Shown here: positions 9,557 through 15,732 of the stretch, in pieces | Layout of the letters: each line of letters opens with the position of its first letter | Position numbering within the stretch: position 1 is the stretch's first letter | Virus record (IMG/VR): IMGVR_UViG_3300044615_001577 | Span: 1-20,745 of that record | Direction: 5' to 3' (one strand) | Source of the DNA: a virus | DNA length: 20,745 nucleotides | Position numbers and translations under genes: made by a program | Notes under the pieces: generated by a model | Databases searched by the model: none | What the model was told of the DNA's origin: nothing | Seen by the model: the letters and a program-made list of their open reading frames with translations, nothing else

Positions 9557-10109
9557 GTTTTTTAGCTTTACTAATAGCTTGATTAACAACCATACGAACT
9601 ACTGTTGGAATAAATGGAATATTTCGTTCTTTGCATTCTTGTTTAAGCCATTCTATAATTGTTTCTGTATTATCTTCACACCATTTTACTCCTTTAGTAT
9701 TCATTTCATTAGCATGTTTCATACATTTGCATGTTGGTGTTATAGATACGCCAACGCTTTTAATCATTTGTGATAGTATTGTACCAGGACCATTTGGAAA
9801 TTCTTCTAACGTAGGAGGAAACAAAGATCTTATTTTAGCTGCCGGATCTGATCCTAGTTTTTCTTTAACTAATTTTTCTCTAATGGAACTAGAATAATCA
9901 CCCAAATTATCATATTCTTGATCTGATTCTACCAAAGGAAGCACATAGGGTAATGAGTCTATTCTTGCTACTAATTTTTTTTGATCCGGACTATCAATAT
10001 AAGTTATTTTTAAATCTTGTAAAGTTATAGATTCTGGCTGAGTAATTTTTTTAGTTGATGGATCAGTATATGGCGGAGGAGTAATTGTTATAGGAAAATC
10101 AAGTCTCAT
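9546..10109 (-). CDS. Conserved phage protein with Cys motif, unknown function
   Basis: 187 residues, ATG at 10109, overlapping the ERCC4 gene upstream and the terminase gene downstream by 11 bp each. The N-terminal two thirds has no recognisable motif. Residues about 107-187 carry PGTILSQMIKSVG, CKCMKHANEMNTKGVKWCE and WLKQECKERNIPF: a CxC pair followed by a third Cys, then a helix, a layout recurrent in uncharacterised phage proteins encoded near terminases. The three or four Cys could bind a metal. Context suggests a packaging or DNA-end role, but I do not assign a function. Confidence 0.65.
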   Translation of the reverse strand: MRLDFPITITPPPYTDPSTKKITQPESITLQDLKITYIDSPDQKKLVARIDSLPYVLPLVESDQEYDNLGDYSSSIREKLVKEKLGSDPAAKIRSLFPPTLEEFPNGPGTILSQMIKSVGVSITPTCKCMKHANEMNTKGVKWCEDNTETIIEWLKQECKERNIPFIPTVVRMVVNQAISKAKKHVI

Positions 10110-10578
10110 TATGTAAATTTCCTTTTTCTTGATTATAAATTTTATGTAATAAATATCCTGCTAGATTCTCAGCATAAGAATGAGATCCGCAAAAATATAC
10201 TTTAATATTATGTTTTAATTGCCAGTCTGTTATATTTTTTAGTAAAAAATTTGCAGTAATTTTAATATATTGCCACTTGCTTTTAGGAATATTAGATCCT
10301 ATTGGATATATTAGAATATCTTTTAAAGAAAATTCAAAAAGCATAAAAGCATATTTTGTTTCACTTAACCTTTGTATAACATCCTTGAATCTGCTTTCTG
10401 TAATATTAGTTGCTAGTTCACTAACACTCTTTTTTCTTTCTATTGCTACTAAATTTTCTAATCCTTGTATACTATAATCTCCAGTATCTAATTTATTTAC
10501 AGCTGTAACTTTATTTCTAAAAGTCCATGGTTGCTGTTCTCTAGAATCAATAATTATGGTATATTCAGGATCTGTCAT
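10099..10578 (-). CDS. ERCC4-type (XPF-like) nuclease
   Basis: 159 residues, ATG at 10578, overlapping the HNH gene by 14 bp. The signature of the ERCC4/XPF nuclease fold is present: IIIDSREQQPW (8-18), a GDY turn (33-35), and IERKKSVSEL (46-55), matching the family's D...GDxxx...ERKxxxD/E metal-binding core. The protein is the nuclease domain alone with no helicase part and no obvious C-terminal HhH pair, as in many phage members. It would cut branched or structured DNA and could resolve replication or recombination intermediates before packaging, being directly upstream of the terminase set. Function in vivo is inference. Confidence 0.85.
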   Translation of the reverse strand: MTDPEYTIIIDSREQQPWTFRNKVTAVNKLDTGDYSIQGLENLVAIERKKSVSELATNITESRFKDVIQRLSETKYAFMLFEFSLKDILIYPIGSNIPKSKWQYIKITANFLLKNITDWQLKHNIKVYFCGSHSYAENLAGYLLHKIYNQEKGNLHNET

Positions 10579-10840
10579 CTTTTTTCTTGTCCGCTACTAT
10601 TTTTAAAAAAACTGCTTCGTAATAAGTTTCAATGCCCCTGATCATTTTATGATGTTCGTAACATAGTGTTATTCCATTGTTAACATCGTATCGTAATCCA
10701 GGATGATTTGCCCACGTTTTTATATGATGAGCATTTATCTTTTTTTTACTATTACAATTGGGCCATTGACAAGTTTTGTTGTCTCTTGTATAGACCCCTT
10801 TTCTCCACTGTTTGTATTCTAAAGAATTAAAAAATCTCAT
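10565..10840 (-). CDS. HNH endonuclease
   Basis: 91 residues, ATG at 10840 overlapping the dehydratase stop as ATGA. It shows the HNH core: C24 and C29 (CQWPNC), HH at 38-39, N at 54-55, then C60 and HH at 63-64, so both the metal-binding Cys set and the catalytic His are in place. It is short, as are the stand-alone HNH proteins found next to terminases in many phages, where they assist DNA cleavage during packaging. A homing role is the alternative, but there is no intron or intein in the flanking genes. Together with the ERCC4 protein it forms a two-nuclease group upstream of terL. Confidence 0.88.
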   Translation of the reverse strand: MRFFNSLEYKQWRKGVYTRDNKTCQWPNCNSKKKINAHHIKTWANHPGLRYDVNNGITLCYEHHKMIRGIETYYEAVFLKIVADKKKDDRS

Positions 10841-11877
10841 GAAACAACTTTTTTATATTTGCTATGGGCGTATTGTTTAACGTCATAATCCACCATATCT
10901 TGTACTAGCTGCTCAAAAGATATTTGTGGTTGCCATCCTAAAATATGATAAGCTTTTGTGGATCGTCCTCGTAAATAATCTACCTCTGCTGGTCTAATAA
11001 ATTCGCTATCAATTTCCACATAATCTTCATAATTTTTATTAACCAAATTAAAAGCTATGGATAAAAATTCTTTAATAGAGTGTGATGAGCCGGTGGAGAT
11101 AACAAAATCATCAGGAATATTTTGTTGTAACATAAGATGCATAGCGCGCACATAATCTTTAGCATGGCCCCAATCTCTGCAACTATTTAGATTACCAAGT
11201 TTAAGTTTTTCATTTGTTAGATTGTTTTGTAGCATACCTATATAATTAGTAATTTTTTTAGTAACAAAATTTACGCCGCGTCGTGGACTTTCGTGATTAA
11301 ATAGTATGCCGCAACAACCAAATAGATTATATCCTTCACGATATATTCTTACCAAATGATGACTAGCTAATTTGCTAGCGCCGTATGGACTTTGAGGCTT
11401 AAAAGGAGTAGTTTCGTCTTGAAATTTTTCTATAGTATTTAAATCATGATTTTCGGCTGCTGAAAATTCTTGACCAAACATTTCGCTTGTGCTGGCCTGA
11501 TATAGTTTGGTGTGGGGCGAATAATTTAATAGATTTTCTAGTATATTAACTACGCCGCCGGTATTTACGCTAAAAGTTAAATTGGGCTGTTTGAAACTGG
11601 TACCCACATGACTCTGAGCTGCTAGATTATAAAATTCGTGTGGAGAATACTTTTTGATTATATTACATACAGAATGAGAATCTGTAAGATCACCTTCTTC
11701 TAACAAGAATTTAGGGTTATGCAGAAGATGGGATGCTCTTGATAATCCATTATTATTGGATAGTCTTCTGTGAATTCCTATTACTTTAGTATACTCTGGT
11801 AGTGATAGCAGATATTCGGCCAAGTATGATCCGTCTTGACCTGAAATTCCTGTAATAACGGCAGTTTTATTTGTCAT
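10837..11877 (-). CDS. gmd: GDP-mannose 4,6-dehydratase
   Basis: 346 residues, normal for the family. It belongs to the extended short-chain dehydrogenases: NADP-binding GISGQDG at 10-16, NLAAQSHV at 84-91, catalytic T130 and E132 in STSEMFG, Y165 and K169 in SPYGASK, and the GDP-mannose loop LFNHESPRRGVNFV at 192-205. It converts GDP-mannose to GDP-4-keto-6-deoxymannose, precursor of GDP-fucose, rhamnose or perosamine. All catalytic residues appear intact. It is embedded in the packaging operon (4-bp overlap downstream, 11-bp upstream) and is a host-derived auxiliary metabolic gene; the partner enzyme acting on the keto sugar is not in this window. It may serve to alter cell-surface sugar or to glycosylate virion or DNA. 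Confidence 0.93.
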   Translation of the reverse strand: MTNKTAVITGISGQDGSYLAEYLLSLPEYTKVIGIHRRLSNNNGLSRASHLLHNPKFLLEEGDLTDSHSVCNIIKKYSPHEFYNLAAQSHVGTSFKQPNLTFSVNTGGVVNILENLLNYSPHTKLYQASTSEMFGQEFSAAENHDLNTIEKFQDETTPFKPQSPYGASKLASHHLVRIYREGYNLFGCCGILFNHESPRRGVNFVTKKITNYIGMLQNNLTNEKLKLGNLNSCRDWGHAKDYVRAMHLMLQQNIPDDFVISTGSSHSIKEFLSIAFNLVNKNYEDYVEIDSEFIRPAEVDYLRGRSTKAYHILGWQPQISFEQLVQDMVDYDVKQYAHSKYKKVVS

Positions 11878-12688
11878 ATTTTTCCACGCTTTCTGGTGTT
11901 AAAAAGGGGCGATCTATATTATTATTAGAGTATGAGTGAAGTTGCTCAAGTTTATTTTTTTGATTAAGAGTGGCTAATTTCAATATTTCCATTTCACGAC
12001 CTTGTTTTTCTCTTAATTCTTCGTCTTCTAGCATTCGTATTAATCCTACCCAAGAGCTTTTACCATCTTCTATTCGTTTGATTCTTTGCTCCCTAGTAGC
12101 TTTAAGATCTTTACTAATTTTTTGTTGTTCGTTAAGAAGCTTGGTATATTCATTAGTATAATTAGCGATACTGTTACGGGCGAATGATAGCTGCGTTTCC
12201 AGGTTGGCCAATTTCGGAATATCTCTTTGATCCTCTGATTTAGCATACTCTTTATCAACCTCGGTTTGTATTTTTTCAGTGTCGGCTATGTGTCTTTTAC
12301 GCTCTTTCATACTCCGATTAATAAGAATATCAATAGTAATAAATTGTTTAATTTGTAATTCTTCAGCAGGAAGAACATCTTCTCTGAATTGTTTAATTAA
12401 ACTTACCCAAGTGTTCTCAAAGTATTCTAATTCTCCTGATGTATTGTCAAATTGTTTAGTAATTTCGGGCCAAAACGGCTTAGTATGAAGTTTAAGTTTT
12501 AAATATTCAAGGTCTGCTATGGATTCTTGGTCAGTAAATAAAAAGTTTTGTTCCGCATATTTTTGTATCGGGGCTATGTTTCTGTTAAGATTATTAGCAA
12601 TATCGGCCACAGATAAAGAATGAATATTATCTTTAATATATTTTTCTTCGTCTAGACTGAGTTGTCCTCTTTTTTTAGGAATAGTCAT
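11867..12688 (-). CDS. HTH plus coiled-coil protein, possible small terminase
   Basis: 273 residues, ATG at 12688 overlapping the sigma-like gene stop as ATGA. Residues 10-45 form a small helix-turn-helix-like unit (LSLDEEKYIKDNIHSLSVAD followed by IANNLNRN). Residues about 100-240 are strongly helical and charged, consistent with a coiled coil; TREQRIKRIEDGKSSW (198-213) and RPFLTPESV near the C-terminus recur in uncharacterised phage proteins. DNA-binding head, oligomerising coil and location in the terminase operon fit a small terminase that selects the packaging site, but no diagnostic motif settles it. The HTH resembles that of the plus-strand protein at 13510. Confidence 0.6.
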   Translation of the reverse strand: MTIPKKRGQLSLDEEKYIKDNIHSLSVADIANNLNRNIAPIQKYAEQNFLFTDQESIADLEYLKLKLHTKPFWPEITKQFDNTSGELEYFENTWVSLIKQFREDVLPAEELQIKQFITIDILINRSMKERKRHIADTEKIQTEVDKEYAKSEDQRDIPKLANLETQLSFARNSIANYTNEYTKLLNEQQKISKDLKATREQRIKRIEDGKSSWVGLIRMLEDEELREKQGREMEILKLATLNQKNKLEQLHSYSNNNIDRPFLTPESVEKYDK

Positions 12689-13317
12689 TGGTAATTAGCT
12701 ATAATATTTAATATAGTTTCTTTAAGTTTATTTAATTCTGCACTAGGTATTTTTTGTCCGTGTTTTAATTTGATATAAACGGCCCTGTCTGATGGTAGCA
12801 TATGTTTGTCTATTAGTTCTAGTAGTTCCTTATTTGCAATATCACCACAAATACTAGATTCATTACTAAAAACATTCATATCATCTATATTTTGTGGGGT
12901 CATTAAATTTTTCTTATTATTATTTCTTTTTTCCCATAGTTTGTATAGTTCGCAATCGCTCTTGTTTGAAAATGCTTTACATCCATTGTTTGAGCAGGAA
13001 AGAGAAGGATCATTTTCGGGACATTTAAAACAAGGTTTATCGGGCCTTTGATAGTGATCTCTTTTATAATTAAAAAGTCTATTTCTAACGTGGGTCCATA
13101 GGAAGTTTTCTAGGGGCCTTTTGTTATCATATTTATCTAAACATTCTAAGCCAAAAATAATAGCTTGTTGTTTCATATCTTCAAAACTATGATATCCAAA
13201 TTTAAATTTATGTGCTAATTTTTTAGCAACATTATCTATAGCTTTTAAAAAGTCTTCTTCTTGAACATTATTCGGCAGACAAGGCTTTTGGGTCTTTTTC
13301 TTGTTCTTCTTTTTCAT
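12685..13317 (-). CDS. Phage RNA polymerase sigma-like factor
   Basis: 210 residues, ATG at 13317, Lys-rich N-terminus. Residues about 28-88 match sigma region 2: AHKFKFGYHSFEDMKQQAII, then GLECLDKYDNKRPLENFLWT and HVRNRLFNYKRD, the pattern of T4 gp55-like late sigma factors that bind the host core enzyme and read the -10 element. A Cys cluster follows (C96, C99, C108, C113, C122), a probable zinc-binding insert. The C-terminal third (LPSDRAVYIKLKHGQKIPSA) may be a reduced region 4. It heads the leftward operon of virion genes, so it probably directs late transcription. Sigma activity is inferred from region 2; the promoter it reads is unknown. Confidence 0.75.
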   Translation of the reverse strand: MKKKNKKKTQKPCLPNNVQEEDFLKAIDNVAKKLAHKFKFGYHSFEDMKQQAIIFGLECLDKYDNKRPLENFLWTHVRNRLFNYKRDHYQRPDKPCFKCPENDPSLSCSNNGCKAFSNKSDCELYKLWEKRNNNKKNLMTPQNIDDMNVFSNESSICGDIANKELLELIDKHMLPSDRAVYIKLKHGQKIPSAELNKLKETILNIIANYQ

Positions 13318-13429
13318 GCAGTAGTTCTGCTATTGTTTTTGTGGATTCGGCCTGTAAATCTTCTGTAACATCTATTTGTTGTGCTGTAGTATGTAATACT
13401 GACGGTACAAAATTGTAATTTTTATTCAT
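13268..13429 (-). CDS. Small 53-aa protein, first gene of leftward operon
   Basis: ATG at 13429, stop at 13268-13270, overlapping the sigma-like gene by 50 bp in another frame. AAGGG lies about 9 bp upstream. The product is acidic and Gln/Glu/Lys-rich toward its end (ELLHEKEEQEKDPKAL), with no motif I recognise. Its reading frame, start site and position directly behind the divergent intergenic region support a real gene, but it is short and the overlap is long, so a spurious frame cannot be excluded. If real, it could be a partner of the sigma-like factor translated in the same transcript. Confidence 0.5.
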   Translation of the reverse strand: MNKNYNFVPSVLHTTAQQIDVTEDLQAESTKTIAELLHEKEEQEKDPKALSAE

Positions 13430-13439
13430 AAAGCGGCCC

Positions 13440-13467
13440 TTGCTAACGGTTATGATCGTATTATAAT
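13440..13467 (+). promoter_or_regulatory. Promoter for the 82-aa HTH gene
   Basis: TTGCTA (13440-13445), 16-bp spacer, TATAAT (13462-13467). It reads toward the gene starting at 13510. The AT-rich block around the -10 is nearly symmetric (TTATAATAATAAGG), so a leftward promoter might share it, but no convincing minus-strand -35 is seen. Confidence 0.65.
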
Positions 13468-13509
13468 AATAAGGTTACTACACCTTTAGTCTAGTTCAAG
13501 GAGATAAAT

Positions 13510-13758
13510 ATGAGGTCATCTTACCATAAGTGGAGCACAACAGAGTTGCAGTATATAAAAGATAATCATGCTATACTAAGCGATGATGAATTAGCATTAA
13601 ATATAAGCAGAATATCTGGCAACGATCAGATTACAGCACCAATGATTAGGAGACAAAGACGAAAACTATCTTTGAAAAAGAGTCGCGGAAGGAAACCCAA
13701 AAATAGAAACTTTGTTCAAGATAGTATCGTTAGCGCTGGTATTCAAGCTTCTAATTGA
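13510..13758 (+). CDS. Small HTH DNA-binding protein
   Basis: 82 residues, ATG at 13510 preceded by CAAGGAGATAA, a strong ribosome site. Residues 6-45 (HKWSTTELQYIKDNHAILSD then DELALNISRISG) look like a homeodomain-like helix-turn-helix, with positively charged C-terminus LSLKKSRGRKPKN, of which RGRKP resembles an AT-hook. It is the first rightward gene, monocistronic, closed by a strong terminator at 13788-13812 and separated from the cassettes that follow. A regulator role, perhaps of the divergent region or of the right-arm operators, is plausible; its target is unknown. The N-terminal half resembles that of the HTH protein at 11867-12688. Confidence 0.75.
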   Translation: MRSSYHKWSTTELQYIKDNHAILSDDELALNISRISGNDQITAPMIRRQRRKLSLKKSRGRKPKNRNFVQDSIVSAGIQASN

Positions 13759-13787
13759 ACATATAGAAGTTGGTATCAGATAAAATT

Positions 13788-13812
13788 GGGGAGCATCATG
13801 CTCCCTTTTTTT
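13788..13812 (+). terminator. Strong intrinsic terminator after HTH gene
   Basis: GGGAGCA (13789-13795) and TGCTCCC (13799-13805) form a 7-bp stem with a 3-nt loop, followed directly by seven T. It isolates the HTH gene from the cassettes to its right. Confidence 0.9.
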
Positions 13813-13890
13813 ATTAGTTATTAGGGGAATACGGCCAATTATTTTATGGTGTTCGGATCGTGTTTGCACCACCCCCGGCCGCCGCCAGTT

Positions 13891-13907
13891 TTGAGAATCG
13901 TTCTCAA
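13891..13907. repeat. Inverted repeat in intergenic region
   Basis: TTGAGAA, TCG, TTCTCAA: a perfect 7-bp-arm dyad. The half-site TGAGA also occurs in the TCTCAAAnTGAGA dyads at the three sigma-54-type loci, but with opposite arm order. Nearby is a GC-rich block CCCCCGGCCGCCGCC (13872-13886). The stretch 13759-14123 holds no gene: it contains the terminator, this dyad, the first enhancer-like array and the first -24/-12 promoter. Confidence 0.6.
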
Positions 13908-13941
13908 TAAAATGAAAAAACCCCCCTACTAAGCGGGTGAC

Positions 13942-14015
13942 GCAAAATGCTGTGCAAAATGCTACAGTATGACGCAAAATGCTACAGTGATCCTTACCCC
14001 CGTCTCAAATTGAGA
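13942..14015 (+). promoter_or_regulatory. Enhancer-like array, cassette 1
   Basis: Three GCAAAATGC sites (13942-13950, 13954-13962, 13974-13982; several flanked as TGT..ACA), then the dyad TCTCAAATTGAGA at 14003-14015. The dyad centre is 65 bp upstream of the GG of the -24 element; the three sites are 63, 51 and 31 bp upstream of the dyad centre. The same geometry is found at the two other cassettes. Confidence 0.7.
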
Positions 14016-14020
14016 ATGCT

Positions 14021-14047
14021 GTAACCCTATATTTTTCAAGGGGTTAT
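14021..14047 (+). repeat. 27-bp dyad, cassette 1 (single, promoter-proximal)
   Basis: Form GTAA-CCC-TAT, 7 bp, AAG-GGG-TTAT, the most diverged copy. Centre 40 bp upstream of the GG of the -24 element, as in the two other cassettes. Half-site consensus across the window is GTAAnnnCTT. Confidence 0.6.
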
Positions 14048-14072
14048 GGAAAATCGTATTTTTTTTCTCGAA

Positions 14073-14087
14073 TGGCACGACATTCGC
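14073..14087 (+). promoter_or_regulatory. Sigma-54-type -24/-12 promoter, cassette 1
   Basis: TGGCACG at 14073-14079 and CGCA around 14085-14088; GG (14074-14075) and GC (14086-14087) are exactly 10 bp apart, as required for sigma-54. Predicted start about 14099, giving a leader of about 25 nt before the ATG at 14124. Confidence 0.7.
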
Positions 14088-14123
14088 ATATATATCTGGC
14101 AACAAAGAAAGAGAGAAAGAAAA

Positions 14124-14354
14124 ATGGAAAACCTTATCGTCCTCAACACCGTTTCTGAACTTCGTGATCTGATCAATACCACGACGATGACCACGTTTGT
14201 TGGTCGCGTTGCTTTCGCAATGGATCTTCTGGAAAGTGTTCGCCAGAATGACAACATGATCGAAATCAATCATGAATTGGGATTCTGTGATGATGGTGGA
14301 TTCATCCAGATTGATGAAATGGGTTACGTGGTCGATGACTATGCAATCCAGTGA
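14124..14354 (+). CDS. Small protein, unknown function (cassette 1, gene X)
   Basis: 76 residues. The ATG at 14124 is chosen because the -24/-12 promoter and its leader lie inside any longer frame starting at 14046. The leader is purine-rich (AAAGAAAGAGAGAAAG) with no classical GGAGG. The protein is acidic, with a helical first half (VSELRDLINTTTMTTFVGRV) and an acidic C-terminal part with DDGGFIQIDEMGYVV. No catalytic motif or membrane segment. It is driven by a sigma-54-type promoter and followed at 16 nt by another promoter. Not recognised. Confidence 0.75.
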   Translation: MENLIVLNTVSELRDLINTTTMTTFVGRVAFAMDLLESVRQNDNMIEINHELGFCDDGGFIQIDEMGYVVDDYAIQ

Positions 14355-14370
14355 TTCCCTATAAGGGGGG

Positions 14371-14398
14371 TTGTGGCGGAAGAAAAGTTTGGTAGGAT
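14371..14398 (+). promoter_or_regulatory. Class II promoter, cassette 1
   Basis: TTGTGG, 16-bp spacer, TAGGAT, with the shared block GAAAAGTTTGG just before the -10. Two close relatives stand at 15236 and 16133. Confidence 0.6.
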
Positions 14399-14422
14399 CG
14401 TAGAAAAGAAAGAGAGAAAAAG

Positions 14423-14608
14423 ATGGTTTACCATGTTGGTGATAGGTTGAGTGTGGTCTATAGTACTGGCGAATCGTTCACCGGTGAACTGGTTAGCGTT
14501 CGTGAGATTCCCAACAAGGGAACGTTGATTCTGGTCAACGATGATACGGTGGGCTATCGGTCCATGTATGCCGACAAGGTTGTGAGCGTGATCGTGGAGA
14601 ATGCTTGA
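14423..14608 (+). CDS. Small beta-rich protein, unknown function
   Basis: 61 residues, ATG at 14423 after the purine leader AAAGAAAGAGAGAAAA. The sequence is nearly all strands (LSVVYSTGESFTGELVSVRE, TLILVNDDTVGYRSMYADKV), the size and look of a small barrel such as an SH3-like or Sm-like fold, but no diagnostic motif is present. It ends with TGA directly abutting the ATG of the next gene (TGAATGG), so the two are translationally coupled and both depend on the promoter at 14371. Confidence 0.7.
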   Translation: MVYHVGDRLSVVYSTGESFTGELVSVREIPNKGTLILVNDDTVGYRSMYADKVVSVIVENA

Positions 14609-14809
14609 ATGGATACTAACTACTTTCAATCGTCGTTCGAGAGTATGGAAACGAGTACCATACGATTGTGGCTCCACGAAGCCCAAGTACGACTGCCCCA
14701 TGAGAGCGGTAGCGTTCGTGAAATACTGAAGGAAGGTATACGCGCGTCTGCTCGTGAACTGTTGTACAGGTATAGGGAAGAGTCTCGCAGGCTGAACGCT
14801 AGAGCGTAA
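14609..14809 (+). CDS. Small helical basic protein, unknown function
   Basis: 66 residues, ATG at 14609 immediately after the previous stop. The product is helical, with an Arg-rich amphipathic C-terminal part (GIRASARELLYRYREESRRL, about 44-63) and N-terminal SSFESMETSTIRLWLHE. No known motif. An alternative frame-shifted reading is not supported by spacing. Its tail runs to within 3 bp of the dyad pair that begins cassette 2. It could be an RNA- or DNA-binding accessory protein, which is inference from its basic helix. Confidence 0.7.
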   Translation: MDTNYFQSSFESMETSTIRLWLHEAQVRLPHESGSVREILKEGIRASARELLYRYREESRRLNARA

Positions 14810-14885
14810 ACCCTTGCACCGTAAGGACTTACGGCGAAATCGGGCCGCCATTTTTGACGTAACTCCTTATGTATCAAGCACTTAC
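14806..14885 (+). repeat. Tandem pair of 27-bp dyads (array A)
   Basis: Dyads at 14806-14832 and 14859-14885, both of form GTAAnnnCTT, 7 bp, AAGnnnTTAC. Equivalent positions are 53 bp apart, and exactly 26 bp (GC-rich, GGCGAAATCGGGCCGCC at its start) separate the two. The first begins inside the end of the preceding coding frame. Confidence 0.85.
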
Positions 14886-14907
14886 GTCGCCCCCCAAAGG
14901 TGGTGTA

Positions 14908-14981
14908 GCAAAATGCTGTAGCAAAATGCAACACCTGTAGCAAAATGCCTCACCTTGGCACACCCCCGTCTCAAAATGAGA
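14908..14981 (+). promoter_or_regulatory. Enhancer-like array, cassette 2
   Basis: GCAAAATGC at 14908-14916, 14921-14929 and 14940-14948, each with TGTAG before it; then the dyad TCTCAAAATGAGA at 14969-14981. Dyad centre is 65 bp before the GG at 15040; the three sites are 63, 50 and 31 bp before the dyad centre. Confidence 0.75.
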
Positions 14982-14986
14982 ATGTC

Positions 14987-15013
14987 GTAAAGTGTTGTGG
15001 CGTAAGGACTTAG
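14987..15013 (+). repeat. 27-bp dyad, cassette 2 (single, promoter-proximal)
   Basis: GTAA-AGT-GTT, 7 bp, AAG-GAC-TTAG. Its centre (15000) is 40 bp before the GG of the -24 element. Confidence 0.7.
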
Positions 15014-15038
15014 GAAGAAAAAAATATTTTTTGCTGAA

Positions 15039-15053
15039 TGGCACGGAAAGTGC
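15039..15053 (+). promoter_or_regulatory. Sigma-54-type -24/-12 promoter, cassette 2
   Basis: TGGCACG (15039-15045) and TGCA (15051-15054); GG 15040-15041, 10 bp, GC 15052-15053. This is the closest copy to the textbook consensus TGGCACG, N4, TTGCA. Predicted start about 15065. Confidence 0.75.
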
Positions 15054-15085
15054 ATTATATAGAGACATAAGAAAGAGAGAAAAGA

Positions 15086-15229
15086 ATGAGCAAGATTGAA
15101 GTTTACTATTCCGATTGCTGTGGTGTTGAGATTGTTGGTGATATCGCTGGTCTCGAATTGTGTCCCCGATGCTGGGAACACTGCGACTGCGTTATCGAGG
15201 AAATCGACGATCCATCATGCCCCGCCTAA
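15086..15229 (+). CDS. Small Cys-rich protein (cassette 2, gene X)
   Basis: 47 residues, ATG at 15086 after the purine leader GAAAGAGAGAAAAG, TAA at 15227-15229. Seven Cys are present: CC near residues 11-12, CPRC at 26-29, CDC at 33-35, and C45. The CxxC plus CxC layout suggests a small zinc ribbon. Acidic overall. It depends on the -24/-12 promoter at 15039, and a class II promoter begins 6 nt after its stop. Not recognised as a family; metal-binding is inference from the Cys spacing. Confidence 0.7.
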   Translation: MSKIEVYYSDCCGVEIVGDIAGLELCPRCWEHCDCVIEEIDDPSCPA

Positions 15230-15235
15230 TAGGGG

Positions 15236-15263
15236 TTGACGCGACAGAAAAGTTTGGTAGAAT
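15236..15263 (+). promoter_or_regulatory. Class II promoter, cassette 2
   Basis: TTGACG, 16-bp spacer, TAGAAT, with GAAAAGTTTGG immediately before the -10. Same block as at 14371 and 16133. Confidence 0.75.
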
Positions 15264-15289
15264 CAAGACACAAGAAAGAGAGAAAGAAA

Positions 15290-15604
15290 ATGGAAAAGTT
15301 CCCTATTGTCGAACAGTACAAGCGTACAGTGCGTGGTATCTTCTACGGTATGGCGATCCCTTGCGACAAGCGTACCGCTGATGGTGGTACGATTACCAGC
15401 GAGAAGGTATTGAAGTTCAATCGTTCCGCTCTGCGAAAGATTGGCAAGAGTAAGATCGAAAAGGCCGACCCCCGCATGGTAGGGGGTGAGGATCGTATGC
15501 GTTTTCCAGTTGGCAAGCCTGGCTCCCCCGAAAGAGTGGTTGCTCTCGCAGAGCAGTACGCTAGCCTCATGGATGATGAGATATCCCCCTTCGTGGGGGA
15601 TTGA
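15290..15604 (+). CDS. Basic protein of unknown function (cassette 2, gene Y)
   Basis: 104 residues. The ATG at 15290 follows the purine leader AAGAAAGAGAGAAAGA and lies just downstream of the promoter at 15236; the in-frame ATG at 15236 is excluded because it overlaps the -35. Central basic segment KFNRSALRKIGKSKIEKADP (about 43-62) between a neutral N-terminus and an acidic tail (LMDDEISPFVGD). No membrane segment or known motif. It might bind nucleic acid through the Lys-rich stretch; function unknown. Confidence 0.7.
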   Translation: MEKFPIVEQYKRTVRGIFYGMAIPCDKRTADGGTITSEKVLKFNRSALRKIGKSKIEKADPRMVGGEDRMRFPVGKPGSPERVVALAEQYASLMDDEISPFVGD

Positions 15605-15631
15605 CATTTGTTCAGTAGATCATAACTTGAC

Positions 15632-15711
15632 GCAAACCCTTGTCCCATAAGGACTTACGGCGAAATCGGGCCGCCCCGCTCGACGTAAACCCTTGTGCAA
15701 CAACAACTTAC
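15632..15711 (+). repeat. Tandem pair of 27-bp dyads (array B)
   Basis: Dyads at 15632-15658 and 15685-15711; first bases GCAA and GTAA, ends TTAC. Same 53-bp repeat and 26-bp GC-rich spacer (GGCGAAATCGGGCCGCC) as array A. Followed by CAAAGGTGGTGTAGCAAAAT as at cassette 2. Confidence 0.85.
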
Positions 15712-15732
15712 AGCGACTCCAAAGGTGGTGTA

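Noticed and set aside
14806-14885. Dyad arrays as intrinsic terminators
   Set aside because: No T-run follows, the half-site arms pair only weakly in RNA because of unmatched 3-nt stretches, and several occur ahead of promoters, not just after genes.
15160-15381. 73-aa frame on plus strand starting at 15160
   Set aside because: It overlaps the 47-aa Cys-rich gene and crosses the class II promoter; no ribosome site, and the reading frame of the 104-aa gene has the purine leader and correct spacing.
15601-15625. TTGACA at 15601 as a further promoter
   Set aside because: Overlaps the stop of the 104-aa gene and has no acceptable -10 16-17 bp later (TAACTT only).
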